From Ruminiclostridium herbifermentans (lineage in GTDB: Bacteria; Bacillota; Clostridia; Acetivibrionales; DSM-1351): a stretch of 64,000 bases of DNA. Under the pieces are notes generated by a model, which saw only the letters and a list, made by a program, of their open reading frames with translations, was not told the origin of the DNA and searched no databases. Of this stretch, positions 1-8,919 are shown piece after piece; position 1 is the first letter of the stretch, and every line of letters starts with the position of its first letter. The position numbers and the translations under genes were made by a program. The DNA lies in assembly GCF_005473905.2 (NCBI RefSeq), contig NZ_CP061336.1, forward strand, positions 248,001-312,000, written 5' to 3'.

Positions 1-1
1 T

Positions 2-1024
2 AATCTTGGGAAAGATAATAAATATCAGGTGGCCTTTGAGGAAATATTCTGCCAGCTTTGTAAACTTGATGAAAGCTATTTTTATGAGTATGGCTTGATT
101 ATTGATTCAAGGATTCATACAATAAATAAGACAATTTCAGAATTGTTTAAAGATATTAATAAGTGGTACACATATAAATCTGATTTTTATAATGATGTAT
201 GGGGAAAATTTACATTTTCCATACCATATGTTTCAGATGGAGAACGCTGTATGCTTGATATATTTTCCAAGTTTATCAATGTTCTTGGAAATGAAGAGAG
301 AGCGTTACATGTTATATTAATGGATGAGCCTGACCAAAGACTTCATCCTAATTGGTCAAGACAATTTATTCAACTTCTTACCCATACAATCAAAACTTTA
401 AATGATACAATCATTAAGACAAAGGGTGAAAGTTTGAATGTCCAATTAGTAATTAGTACACATTCAACATTTTTATTGTCTGATATAAGAAAACAAGATT
501 TAATATTATTAAAACCTGATACAGATAACTCTGGAGCTAAAAGATTCAATATTGAACTGAACAACTTTAACACATTTGCTGCTAATTTGCATGACATTGT
601 TAAGAAATCCTTCTTCTTAGATGATACGATAGGAGAATTTGCCAAGCTAAAAATTGAGAAAACTTGTAAAAAGGTGTTTGGTGATGATACTAATGAGGGT
701 GACAAACCTAGAGATACATTATCTAAAAGAGTTTTTAATGACAAATCAATTTTCCAACATAGATATAAGAATAGAGAAATCACTGATGAAGACATAAGGA
801 GTCTCGAATATCTTATTGATCAGATTAGTGAACCGATTTTTAAAAAATCATTAGAAAAGGAGTTGGAGATAAGGCAACAGTGGCTGAAGGAAATAAAAAA
901 TGAGGATGAAAAAGTTGAAGAGGAGGTTCAGGTTTTACTAAACAAATTTTCAATGTTAGATAATGAGAAAAAGGCATCTTTCATAAAAGGACTAATTAAT
1001 AAGTGTGGTGTCAGATATGATTAA
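2..1024 (+). CDS. AAA/ABC-type ATPase, 3' part (PtuA-like)
   Basis: The reading frame is open from the first bases of the window, so the gene begins upstream and only its C-terminal part is seen. It contains an ABC-type signature (SDGERCMLDIF), a Walker B motif (VILMDEPDQRLHP) and a switch histidine motif (VISTHSTFLLSDI), as in OLD/PtuA/RecF-like ATPases of defence systems. The Walker A motif must lie in the missing part. The stop overlaps the start of the downstream HNH gene, which indicates translational coupling. An ATPase plus HNH nuclease pair is the composition of the Septu anti-phage system. The Septu assignment is an inference; the ATPase motifs are seen directly. Confidence 0.8.
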   Translation, partial: NLGKDNKYQVAFEEIFCQLCKLDESYFYEYGLIIDSRIHTINKTISELFKDINKWYTYKSDFYNDVWGKFTFSIPYVSDGERCMLDIFSKFINVLGNEERALHVILMDEPDQRLHPNWSRQFIQLLTHTIKTLNDTIIKTKGESLNVQLVISTHSTFLLSDIRKQDLILLKPDTDNSGAKRFNIELNNFNTFAANLHDIVKKSFFLDDTIGEFAKLKIEKTCKKVFGDDTNEGDKPRDTLSKRVFNDKSIFQHRYKNREITDEDIRSLEYLIDQISEPIFKKSLEKELEIRQQWLKEIKNEDEKVEEEVQVLLNKFSMLDNEKKASFIKGLINKCGVRYD

Positions 1025-2543
1025 TTTGAAGTCGCTTATGACTACGCAAATAATAGTACGGCATGCAGAATATATAGTGAATATAAGCGAAATTGAGAAA
1101 AAACTCAAAAAATTGAGTTCGGAATTTACATCTAGGGTGACAAAAGAATATTTATCTGAGATGTGCGAAAACATTGGTGTAAAAAGTGAAGAAGACCTTC
1201 TTGAAGGCTTATTTATATTTATAAAAAAGTTGATAAAAGAAATAAAATCACTAAAAAAAATGGTAAAAATGAATCAGTTGTCATTCAACTCGGATACAGA
1301 CAATATATTTATAGCACCTCCTCATAAATTGTATGAACGAGTAATAGAAATAGAAAACAATTACGGAATAGCAACAAATGTAATTATATATGACCATAAA
1401 AAGAAAATAAAAAACAGTTTTTCAAAACTTCTTCTGGATGCTTTCGGGTATAACAAGTTTTCACAAAAAGGTAATGATGTCATTAAATATATAGAGTTGC
1501 TAACAAAGTTAAAATCGCCAAATTCATCATTTTATAAAGTGTATAATAAAAGCATATTAATAAATAAAATATGTAATGAAATTAGACGCTATAACAAAAT
1601 ATCCGATGAACTAAAATTTGTGAATGAAGAACTTATTTGCGAAATTCAAAAAGTTAATAAAAAGTTGAAAGCCGATATTATTAATGACGTCGTAGAGATT
1701 ATACAAAATAGCTATGAACAATGTAAATGTACATTCAATAATGCTTTCTTAACAACAGATACCTACTCAGAATTCAATAAAGGTAAGAAAAATTCAAAAT
1801 GGAATGCATATACTCTAGTAATGTCCCTAGGGATAAAGAGTTGTCCATATTGTAACAGACAATACATAACACCTGTTTATCGTGAAGAAGGGTGCGGTGT
1901 CAGAGCTGATTTGGATCATTTTTATCCTAAATCTAGATATCCTTATTTATCAATGTCGCTATACAATTTAATTCCTTGTTGTAAATTTTGTAATTCAATA
2001 AAAGGTGATAAAGAATTTAATTATAAGTCATACCTTCATCCATATGAACATGGATTTGAAGACTATTTGAAATTTAGGTACAAGCCTATAAAATATCTAT
2101 TCACAGGAAGTAGTAAAGATGAGTTTAAGATTGTTTTAGAATCCTCAGAAGAGATTGATGAGAAAAAGGAACTTGTTAAAAAAGCTGAAAACAATATGGA
2201 ATTTTTTATGATTGAACCGTTATACTATTATCATAAAGATGAAGTAATGGATTTAATAAAAAAGAGATTGATTTATAATAAGGCTTACTGTGATGAATTG
2301 AAGCATAGGCTAGAAGAAACTACTGGAAAACCAATCACAGAAAAACAGCTAATTGAATTTATTGTCTCAAATATTATAGATGAAGATAAATTGTATGAAA
2401 GAACGCTAAGTAAACTATATAAAGATATAGTCGATCAGTTAGGATTTTTTAAAGAAGATGATGATTTTAAAATGACTGAAAATGAATGTGGAGCATTAAA
2501 GAAACTATTGATTAACTTAAACTCAAGTGTTGATTTAATATAA
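1017..2543 (+). CDS. HNH endonuclease domain protein (PtuB-like)
   Basis: The protein is about 508 residues with a long, lysine-rich N-terminal part and a central HNH nuclease core. The core shows CPYCNRQYI, then LDHFYPKSRYP with the catalytic-type histidine, then CCKFCNSIKG, so two CxxC pairs probably hold a zinc ion around the HNH fold. The ATG at 1017 was chosen; GTG codons at 1005 and 1008 are in frame and also possible. It overlaps the upstream ATPase gene by 8 bases. PtuB proteins are usually much shorter, so the extra N-terminal 270 residues are unusual and may carry a sensor or partner-binding role. The nuclease role follows from the motif; the defence role is inferred from the gene pair. 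Confidence 0.78.
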   Translation: MINLKSLMTTQIIVRHAEYIVNISEIEKKLKKLSSEFTSRVTKEYLSEMCENIGVKSEEDLLEGLFIFIKKLIKEIKSLKKMVKMNQLSFNSDTDNIFIAPPHKLYERVIEIENNYGIATNVIIYDHKKKIKNSFSKLLLDAFGYNKFSQKGNDVIKYIELLTKLKSPNSSFYKVYNKSILINKICNEIRRYNKISDELKFVNEELICEIQKVNKKLKADIINDVVEIIQNSYEQCKCTFNNAFLTTDTYSEFNKGKKNSKWNAYTLVMSLGIKSCPYCNRQYITPVYREEGCGVRADLDHFYPKSRYPYLSMSLYNLIPCCKFCNSIKGDKEFNYKSYLHPYEHGFEDYLKFRYKPIKYLFTGSSKDEFKIVLESSEEIDEKKELVKKAENNMEFFMIEPLYYYHKDEVMDLIKKRLIYNKAYCDELKHRLEETTGKPITEKQLIEFIVSNIIDEDKLYERTLSKLYKDIVDQLGFFKEDDDFKMTENECGALKKLLINLNSSVDLI

Positions 2544-2684
2544 ATTAAAGTTATTTATTGCTGTATGATTTACTTAGTATTAATAGTTTAATTACAAAAT
2601 TAAATGATTAACCATAAGGATTGTTTATTGGTAATATAACTCATACAATAATAAATAAAATTATATTCAAAGCAGGTGACCACT

Positions 2685-4187
2685 ATGAACCCCTACAACA
2701 CCCCAATATACAACTACCTACGGGAATACGCTAAAAAAAATATAAACATATTTCACATGCCAGGGCACAAACTCTCTAGAGGAATTCCGCAGGAACTGGC
2801 TCAGGAAGTTTTGAAGCTGGATGTTACAGAAATAGAAGGCACAGACAATTTGCACTATCCAGAGGGAATTATAAAAGAGGCTGAGGAGTTGGCTGCCAAA
2901 GCATTCGGTGCTGATAAGACATTTTTTTTAGTTAATGGTTCCACTTGCGGTATTCAGGCAGCCATCATGAGTGTCTGCGCCAGAGGACAGAAAATCATCA
3001 TAGGGAGAGATTCGCATAAATCCGTGGTGTCAGGGCTTATATTATCTGGCGCAGAGCCAGTTTTTGCCTATCCTCAATATATTTGTGACTTTGGAATTAC
3101 TGGAGCAATAACTGCAAAAAGCATAGAAAAGTTGCTTTGCCAGCACCCAGATGCGGTGGCCGTGCTGATAACTAGGCCAAATTATTATGGTATATGTAGT
3201 AGCATTGAGGAAATAAGCAGCTTAGTGCATTCTCACAATAAGCTGCTTATTGTGGATGAAGCACATGGAGCGCATTTAGCATTTAATGAAAAGCTGCCGC
3301 CTTCTGCAATCAAGCACGGCGCAGACATTTGCATACAGAGCGCACACAAAACCCTTCCTGCTTTAACACAGGGGGCATACTTGCATGTAAATGGCAATAG
3401 AGTTGATACCGACAGGTTGAAATTGAATTTAAGTATGCTTCAAACTTCAAGTCCGTCATATATTTTAATGTCATATCTTGATATTGCTAGAGAATTAATG
3501 GAGCGAGAGGGAGCGCAAAAGCTAGATTTGCTTATTGATGAAATTGAATGGTTTAAAAAAGAACTTGAAAAGTGTCCTGAATATAGGGTCCTGTCAAATA
3601 GTATGTATGATTTTACAAGATTAGTTATAAATATTAGCAAGCTTGGTATAAGTGGCTATTATGCGGAAAAGCTATTAAGAGAGAAGTTTAAGACACAAGT
3701 TGAGATGGCAGACTTTGAAAACTTGGTATTTATTACAACAACAGCTGATAATCATGAGACATTTTCAGCATTACTAGATGCTATGAAAGGTTTGCCAAAG
3801 ATAATAGATTATAAGAAAAAAACAGAAAATATAAATATGAATAGTAACATTATAAAGAAGTACTATAAAGAATTACATAATAATATAATAAATAATTTGA
3901 TTGAGACTAATGGGGTTACCAATATGAGAAAAGCCGCAGTGAATAACATCAATAAAGGAGTCTTACCCTATGAAGCTTACACGGCTATCAAGGAAAAAAT
4001 TCCTATTTACGAAAGCTGTGGCAGAATATGTGCAGATGTTATAACACCATACCCTCCGGGGATACCCGTTTTATATCCTGGAGAAATAATTGAGGAAAAG
4101 CACATACAATATATAACTGCTATTGCTGAAATTGGGGGCACGATAAATGGACTCAGTCATAATAAATGTGTCCAAGTTGTTAAGTAG
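2685..4187 (+). CDS. Orn/Lys/Arg decarboxylase family protein
   Basis: This is a PLP-dependent fold type I decarboxylase of about 500 residues, in the YaaO/SpeA family that makes cadaverine or agmatine from lysine or arginine. The N-terminus carries the family motif FHMPGHK. The PLP-binding aspartate lies in VDEAHGAH (about D191) and the Schiff-base lysine in SAHKTL (about K222). A C-terminal domain with a YPPGIPVLYPGE motif is present, as usual in the family. ATG at 2685 has a good Shine-Dalgarno (AGCAGGTG); a GTG at 2676 overlaps that site and is less likely. It sits just before tmk, as yaaO does in B. subtilis. Substrate choice cannot be read from the sequence. Confidence 0.88.
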   Translation: MNPYNTPIYNYLREYAKKNINIFHMPGHKLSRGIPQELAQEVLKLDVTEIEGTDNLHYPEGIIKEAEELAAKAFGADKTFFLVNGSTCGIQAAIMSVCARGQKIIIGRDSHKSVVSGLILSGAEPVFAYPQYICDFGITGAITAKSIEKLLCQHPDAVAVLITRPNYYGICSSIEEISSLVHSHNKLLIVDEAHGAHLAFNEKLPPSAIKHGADICIQSAHKTLPALTQGAYLHVNGNRVDTDRLKLNLSMLQTSSPSYILMSYLDIARELMEREGAQKLDLLIDEIEWFKKELEKCPEYRVLSNSMYDFTRLVINISKLGISGYYAEKLLREKFKTQVEMADFENLVFITTTADNHETFSALLDAMKGLPKIIDYKKKTENINMNSNIIKKYYKELHNNIINNLIETNGVTNMRKAAVNNINKGVLPYEAYTAIKEKIPIYESCGRICADVITPYPPGIPVLYPGEIIEEKHIQYITAIAEIGGTINGLSHNKCVQVVK

Positions 4188-4309
4188 TATGATATAATTT
4201 AAATATCAGTAAATTTATTAACATTTTTTTATATGGATTTAAGTATTAATAAATTATAGAATTCTTAAAGTAACCGTATTTCAGAGGACAATTGGCTGGA
4301 GGAAAACAA

Positions 4310-4930
4310 ATGAAAAATGGCAAATTTATAACTTTTGAGGGTACTGATGGTTCGGGGAAAACCACACAAATCAAATTATTAGAGGAATATCTTAAAAATA
4401 AGGGTTATGAGGTTGTATTATCCCGTGAACCTGGAGGCACAAAAGTAAGTGAATTGATCAGAGACTTGATTCTAGATCCAGCTAATACAGAGATTGATCC
4501 GCTGACCGAGATGATATTATATGCGGCGTCAAGAGCTCAACATATTGCACAGATAATCAAGCCTTCCATAGAAGCCGGAAAAATAGTGATATGTGATAGA
4601 TTTGTTGATTCTAGTTATGCTTATCAAGGTTTTGGCAGAGGTATTGATCTCAGGTTGATAGCAGATGTTAACAGAGTAGCAATAGATGGAATTAGTCCAG
4701 ATATAACATTTTTTTTGGACATTGATCCTGAGACCGCAATAAAAAGGAGAATTAATGCAACTGGTGCTGACAGAATAGAGCAAGAAAAGCTGGATTTTCA
4801 TAAGCGTGTATATGAGGGATACAAGAAAATGTCATTGTTATTTCCAGATAGAATTATGACAATAGATGCCGAAAAACCAATGGATGAGATTTCTTCACAA
4901 ATAAATGAATATATTGACACTATTCTTTAA
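4310..4930 (+). CDS. tmk: Thymidylate kinase
   Basis: The enzyme phosphorylates dTMP to dTDP in DNA precursor synthesis. The N-terminal P-loop reads FEGTDGSGKTTQ, followed by the dTMP-binding SREPGGT motif and the DRFVDSSYAYQGFGRG stretch typical of TMK. Length (206 aa) is standard. The start is the ATG at 4310 because a GGAGG Shine-Dalgarno lies seven bases upstream; a TTG 18 bases earlier would place the ribosome site inside the coding region. It opens the tmk-darA-yaaR-holB-ricT run that is conserved in Firmicutes. Confidence 0.95.
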   Translation: MKNGKFITFEGTDGSGKTTQIKLLEEYLKNKGYEVVLSREPGGTKVSELIRDLILDPANTEIDPLTEMILYAASRAQHIAQIIKPSIEAGKIVICDRFVDSSYAYQGFGRGIDLRLIADVNRVAIDGISPDITFFLDIDPETAIKRRINATGADRIEQEKLDFHKRVYEGYKKMSLLFPDRIMTIDAEKPMDEISSQINEYIDTIL

Positions 4931-4954
4931 AATAAATTAAGGGGGTAGCGCACT

Positions 4955-5293
4955 ATGAAACTTGTTTATGCGATTGTACATGATGAGGATGGCAGAAAAG
5001 TAATGGAAGAACTCAATAAGAATGGTTTTGGAGTAACTAAATTATGTTCCTCAGGAGGCTTTTTAAGGGCAGGAAATACTACCTTATTGGTTGGGGTTGA
5101 GGAAGAGAAGTTAGATGAAGTTATTGCTATAATAGAGACAAAGTCCAAAAGCAGAAAGCAAGTTATTAATTCACCAGCTGCACCGGGTGGAATTGATATT
5201 ATGAGTGGTATGTATATGCCTTATCCGGTCGAGGTGAATGTTGGTGGAGCCACTATATTTGTTATGAATGTTGAGAAGTTTTATAAAGTTTAA
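4955..5293 (+). CDS. darA: Cyclic-di-AMP receptor, PII-like (DarA/PstA, YaaQ)
   Basis: The 112-residue protein belongs to the YaaQ (DUF970) family, whose members are PII-like trimers that bind cyclic di-AMP. The start MKLVYAIVHDEDG and the internal motif KLCSSGGFLRAGNTTLLVGVE match the family's nucleotide-binding face. A strong GGGGG Shine-Dalgarno precedes the ATG. The gene follows tmk by 24 bases, probably in one transcript. The target that DarA regulates is not known from the sequence. Confidence 0.92.
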   Translation: MKLVYAIVHDEDGRKVMEELNKNGFGVTKLCSSGGFLRAGNTTLLVGVEEEKLDEVIAIIETKSKSRKQVINSPAAPGGIDIMSGMYMPYPVEVNVGGATIFVMNVEKFYKV

Positions 5294-5335
5294 TAAAAAC
5301 TAATCAAAATATGTATGTGAGGAAGTGAGTACGCC

Positions 5336-5785
5336 ATAAAAATACAAGATACTTCTAATAATTCTAGAATTAAAACTTTCCCTGAAAGAGATGAAAGGAC
5401 TATTCGTAATGAACGAGATGTTAACTTTGCATCTCAGATGAGAAGATTAGAAACTGCAAATTATGAAGAAAGAATTAGGACCCTTGCAGATAAGATTCAA
5501 AGTCAGGGGAAAAAGCTTGAGAAAAAGGCTGACATTCGTGATTTGAAAATATATAAAAAGCTTATATCGGAATTTCTTGATGAGGCAGTTGCTCATTCCC
5601 ATAGCTTTTCAAAAAAGAGTTTTTTAGATAGGCGTGGCAGGCATAGGGTTTATGCTATTATTAAAAAAATTAACGAAGAACTTATAGAACTAACAAATGA
5701 AGTGTTGAAGGCTGAACAGGACAATATTAAGATATTAAAAAAATTGGAGGATATAAGAGGCCTAATTCTGGATTTGTTTTTATAA
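5336..5785 (+). CDS. YaaR family protein (DUF327), probable ATA start
   Basis: YaaR-type proteins lie between darA and holB in Firmicutes and have no settled function. The frame is open from 5321, after a stop at 5318. No ATG, GTG or TTG occurs before an internal ATG at 5438. Starting there would remove about 34 residues with a plausible coding composition. A Shine-Dalgarno-like stretch (GAGGAAGTGAG, 5319-5329) is followed by ATA AAA ATA, which would give the N-terminus (M)KIQDTSN. I therefore place the start at ATA 5336, giving 149 residues. The C-terminal half is helical and charged, with FSKKSFLDRRGRHRVY and a run of leucine and isoleucine positions. A sequencing error changing ATG to ATA is the main alternative. 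Confidence 0.75.
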   Translation: MKIQDTSNNSRIKTFPERDERTIRNERDVNFASQMRRLETANYEERIRTLADKIQSQGKKLEKKADIRDLKIYKKLISEFLDEAVAHSHSFSKKSFLDRRGRHRVYAIIKKINEELIELTNEVLKAEQDNIKILKKLEDIRGLILDLFL

Positions 5786-5807
5786 CGGCAGGAGGTTAAA
5801 AGTTACG

Positions 5808-6797
5808 ATGCTAGGACACCAAAGGGTGTTGAATACCTTACAAACAGCAATAAAGAGTGATAATATCAGCCATGCGTATATATTTGAGGGTGCTAAGGGT
5901 ATTGGGAAAAGAGAAACTGCGCTGGCTTTTTCTTCAATGCTGATGTGTGAGGAGAAAGATGCACCATGTGGAAGGTGTAAGACTTGTCAGCTAATTCAGC
6001 AGAGTTCTCATCCAGATTTCCAGGAAATTAATTTAGATGATGACAAGAGTATTAGCGTGGAAGATATAAGAAATATATTAAAGGGAATAATAATAAGACC
6101 CTTATATTCTAAATATAAAGTTTTCGTTATAAATAATGCCGATAATATGACTGTTCAGGCTCAAAATGCATTGCTCAAATCACTTGAAGAACCACCGGGG
6201 TTTGTTGTTTTTATACTTACTGTACAATCGGGTACAGCTATGACTCCTACTATTCGTTCAAGATGTCAAAGAATATTTTTTAACAAATTAAGCCATGAGG
6301 AATTAAGAGAAATTCTTAAAGCCAAATATGGAGTTATAAAGCCAGAATGGGATTTTATTACGTCATATGCTGATGGTGTAATAGGAACAGCAATAGATTT
6401 GGTTGATTCACCAGAGTATTTAGAAATAAGAGATGTAATATTAGAGCAAGCCATGCAATTGCTGCAATCAAAGGACACTGATGTGTATGCACTTTATGAA
6501 CTATTTGAGAAATATGATGATAAGATAGACTATATACTGCGTGTAATATTAATGTTTTTAAGAGATTTAATTGTATATAATCAAACAGGCAACTTTAGTA
6601 TATTGATTAATTCTGACAAAAAAGATATGATAATTAAGAATGCGGATATTAATCTATCTAGCTTGATAAAAAGCACTCGTGCAATTTGGAGTGCAAAGAA
6701 AAGCTTGGAGGTTAACGCAAATTTCCAGCTTACAGTTGAGGTAATGTTAATGAAAATTCAACAGAGCATGTTTTCACCATTAAGTGAGGCGCGTTAA
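5808..6797 (+). CDS. holB: DNA polymerase III, delta prime subunit
   Basis: This is a clamp-loader subunit of about 329 residues. The N-terminal AAA+ module contains GAKGIGKRETA (Walker A-like), a zinc-binding set CGRCKTCQLIQ with an upstream cysteine in MCEEK, and the SRC motif in TIRSRCQRIFF. The segment NALLKSLEEPP is highly characteristic of HolB/DnaX proteins. An AGGAGG ribosome site lies upstream of the ATG. Its place between yaaR and ricT is the conserved one. The last codons of the gene form one arm of a stem with the following repeat element. Confidence 0.93.
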   Translation: MLGHQRVLNTLQTAIKSDNISHAYIFEGAKGIGKRETALAFSSMLMCEEKDAPCGRCKTCQLIQQSSHPDFQEINLDDDKSISVEDIRNILKGIIIRPLYSKYKVFVINNADNMTVQAQNALLKSLEEPPGFVVFILTVQSGTAMTPTIRSRCQRIFFNKLSHEELREILKAKYGVIKPEWDFITSYADGVIGTAIDLVDSPEYLEIRDVILEQAMQLLQSKDTDVYALYELFEKYDDKIDYILRVILMFLRDLIVYNQTGNFSILINSDKKDMIIKNADINLSSLIKSTRAIWSAKKSLEVNANFQLTVEVMLMKIQQSMFSPLSEAR

Positions 6798-6890
6798 GTA
6801 CTGATTTAGACAGTGAGAATGTCTATCGCCTCATTGAAATGTAGCTGTATCTATGCACTATAAGTGAGACTGCGTTGTTTCTAAATAATT
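6786..6890 (+). repeat. Copy of the GTGAGAA intergenic hairpin repeat
   Basis: The holB stop is followed by an AGTGAGGCG / CGCCTCATT stem (6786-6794 with 6827-6835) enclosing an inner hairpin AGACA-GTGAGAA-TGTCT. The stretch CAGTGAGAAT then GCCTCATTGAAA is nearly the same as at 37117-37148 and resembles cores at 29413, 29561, 30626 and 36975. It fills most of the 124-base holB-ricT gap. Confidence 0.6.
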
Positions 6891-6921
6891 CATAAGCGTA
6901 TAATAGAAAGGAATCATATAA

Positions 6922-7797
6922 ATGGTTAATGTTGTAGGTGTTAGGTTTAAAAGTGCAGGAAAGATATATTATTTCGATCCCGGAGACCTTTTAATTGACT
7001 TAAATCAAAATGTAATAGTTGAAACTGCAAGAGGCATTGAATATGGATTAGTAGTTGTTCCTAATAGAGAAGTGGATGAATCAGAAATAGTGGCACCTCT
7101 TAAAAAGGTAATTAGAATAGCAACTGAAGAGGATGCCGCTCATGCTGAAGAAAATGACAGAAAAGAAAAAGAGGCATATGATATCTGCCTTCAAAAAATA
7201 AGCGACCACAAGCTTGATATGAAGCTTATAGATGTAGAATACACTTTCGATAATAATAAAGTATTATTCTACTTTACGGCTGACGGCAGGGTGGATTTTA
7301 GAGAACTAGTAAAGGATTTAGCTGCAGTATTTAAGACAAGAATTGAATTAAGACAAATTGGAGTTAGAGACGAGTCTAAGATGATGGGTGGAATGGGTAT
7401 ATGCGGAAGAGTTCTTTGCTGTAATTCATTCTTAGGTGAGTTCCAACCCGTATCAATAAAAATGGCTAAAGAGCAGTCACTATCACTAAATCCAACAAAG
7501 ATATCTGGTACTTGCGGAAGACTTATGTGCTGCCTCAAATATGAGCAGGAAGCATATGAGGATTTGTTGGGAAGAGTACCTAAGGTAGGTGCTATAGTAG
7601 ATACTCCTGAAGGACATGGAACGGTTGTGAGTGTTAATCTTTTAAGGGAGACTCTTAAGATTAAACTCGATGAGGGGAATGATAATGAGTTAAGAGATTA
7701 TGATTTTAGAGAAGGTGAAGTTAAGGTTATTAAAGATGCAGCCACTATTGAAGAGCCTGATATAGATTTAGAAGCTCTAAAAGAATTAGAGGACTAG
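6922..7797 (+). CDS. ricT: PSP1-domain protein RicT (YaaT)
   Basis: The 291-residue protein belongs to the RicT/YaaT family; in B. subtilis RicT works with RicA and RicF as an Fe-S complex that promotes RNase Y-dependent mRNA maturation and phosphorelay activity. The PSP1 core shows RIELRQIGVRDE, then GGMGICGRVLCCNSFL and GTCGRLMCCLKYE, giving the two paired-cysteine motifs that carry the cluster ligands. The ATG has a GAAAGGA ribosome site. The position after holB is conserved. The assignment is firm; the exact role in this organism is inferred. Confidence 0.94.
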   Translation: MVNVVGVRFKSAGKIYYFDPGDLLIDLNQNVIVETARGIEYGLVVVPNREVDESEIVAPLKKVIRIATEEDAAHAEENDRKEKEAYDICLQKISDHKLDMKLIDVEYTFDNNKVLFYFTADGRVDFRELVKDLAAVFKTRIELRQIGVRDESKMMGGMGICGRVLCCNSFLGEFQPVSIKMAKEQSLSLNPTKISGTCGRLMCCLKYEQEAYEDLLGRVPKVGAIVDTPEGHGTVVSVNLLRETLKIKLDEGNDNELRDYDFREGEVKVIKDAATIEEPDIDLEALKELED

Positions 7798-7907
7798 TTT
7801 TTATTTTATAATTTCATTGTCATTAGGGAGAAATGGTGTTAAAATAATAGCGAAACGCATGATGTTACTGAATGTTTTTTCTTAAAATCTTAGGAGGTGT
7901 ATTTTAA

Positions 7908-8078
7908 ATGGCATATTTTATATCAGATGCATGTATTAGCTGTGGCGCTTGTGAACCAGAATGTCCTGTATCTTGCATAACTGCAGGAGATAGCGCATAC
8001 GTAATAGATGCTGATGCATGTATCGAATGTGGCGCATGTGCAAGTGTATGTCCTGTTGATGCTCCAGAACAAAAGTAA
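7908..8078 (+). CDS. 2[4Fe-4S] ferredoxin
   Basis: This 56-residue protein is a classic clostridial low-potential ferredoxin with two CxxCxxCxxxCP motifs: CISCGACEPECP near residues 9-20 and CIECGACASVCP near residues 38-49. It would carry electrons for hydrogenase, pyruvate:ferredoxin oxidoreductase or nitrogenase. The ATG at 7908 is preceded by an AGGAGGTG ribosome site, and a strong terminator follows at 8093, so it could be its own transcript. It occupies the slot between ricT and the yabB-like gene where B. subtilis has yabA. Confidence 0.95.
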   Translation: MAYFISDACISCGACEPECPVSCITAGDSAYVIDADACIECGACASVCPVDAPEQK

Positions 8079-8092
8079 TATTTTAGGTAATG

Positions 8093-8132
8093 AAGGTCAG
8101 ATAAGGGGTAAACCTTTATTTGGCCTTTTTTT
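8093..8132 (+). terminator. Rho-independent terminator after ferredoxin gene
   Basis: A long stem (AAGGTCAGATAAGG with CCTTTATTTGGCCTT, loop GTAAA-rich) is followed by a run of seven T residues. Confidence 0.85.
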
Positions 8133-8166
8133 CAAGTAAAAATAGTTTATTGATAGAGGTGCCGTA

Positions 8167-8919
8167 TTGGTTGAGATAAATGATAAAGAACGCATTGATG
8201 ACTTACAGCTTAAAGGCTTAAGACTTATCCAGAATGTGGAGAAATTTTGCTTTGGAGTAGATGCTGTTCTATTGTCTGACTTTGCAGACGTTAAAAGAAA
8301 TTATAGAGTGCTTGATATTGGTACAGGAACAGGGATAATACCGATATTATTAGCAGGAAAAACCCAGGCAAAAACAATTGTGGGGCTTGAGATACAAGAA
8401 AGCATGGCTGAAATGGCAAATAGAAGTGTTATTCTTAATGAATTGCAAAACAGAGTGCAAATAGTGCATGGAGATATTAAGAAATATAACGAATATTTTG
8501 CTAAATCCAGTTTTGATTTAGTAGTGTCAAACCCACCTTATACTAATAAGGGCTGTGGTCTTGTTAATCCCCATGACAGCAAGGCTATTTCAAGGCATGA
8601 AATTCTTTGCAGCTTAGAGGATGTTGTAGGTTCAGCAGCAGCATTACTAAAACCTGGGGGACAGCTGGCTATGGTTCATAGACCAGAAAGGCTGGCAGAT
8701 GTAATATGCAGTATGAGAAATAATGGGATAGAGCCGAAATATCTGAGATTTGTGCATCCTAAACCCTATAAAAAACCTAATATGATATTGATAAAGGGTA
8801 ATAGGGGAGGAAAACCAGAGTTAAAGGTTCAAGAACCGCTATATGTATATAATTTAGACGGGACCTATTCAGATGAAATACACAAAATATATGGCAGAGA
8901 GGTAACAAAAATTGAGTGA
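8167..8919 (+). CDS. tRNA1(Val) (adenine37-N6)-methyltransferase-like protein (YabB)
   Basis: This SAM-dependent methyltransferase of about 250 residues has motif I VLDIGTGTGIIPILLA and the catalytic N6-adenine motif SNPPYTNKG. The region VDAVLLSDFA near the N-terminus is typical of the TrmN6/YfiC family. The start is taken as TTG at 8167, preceded by AGAGGTG; no ATG is available nearby. Its end overlaps the rsmI start by 8 bases, so the two are translationally coupled, as in B. subtilis yabB-rsmI. The tRNA substrate is inferred from the family. Confidence 0.88.
   Translation: MVEINDKERIDDLQLKGLRLIQNVEKFCFGVDAVLLSDFADVKRNYRVLDIGTGTGIIPILLAGKTQAKTIVGLEIQESMAEMANRSVILNELQNRVQIVHGDIKKYNEYFAKSSFDLVVSNPPYTNKGCGLVNPHDSKAISRHEILCSLEDVVGSAAALLKPGGQLAMVHRPERLADVICSMRNNGIEPKYLRFVHPKPYKKPNMILIKGNRGGKPELKVQEPLYVYNLDGTYSDEIHKIYGREVTKIE

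Noticed and set aside
1005-1016. GTG starts at 1005 and 1008 for the HNH gene
   Set aside because: ATG at 1017 is in frame just downstream and more likely; the GTG codons cannot be fully excluded.
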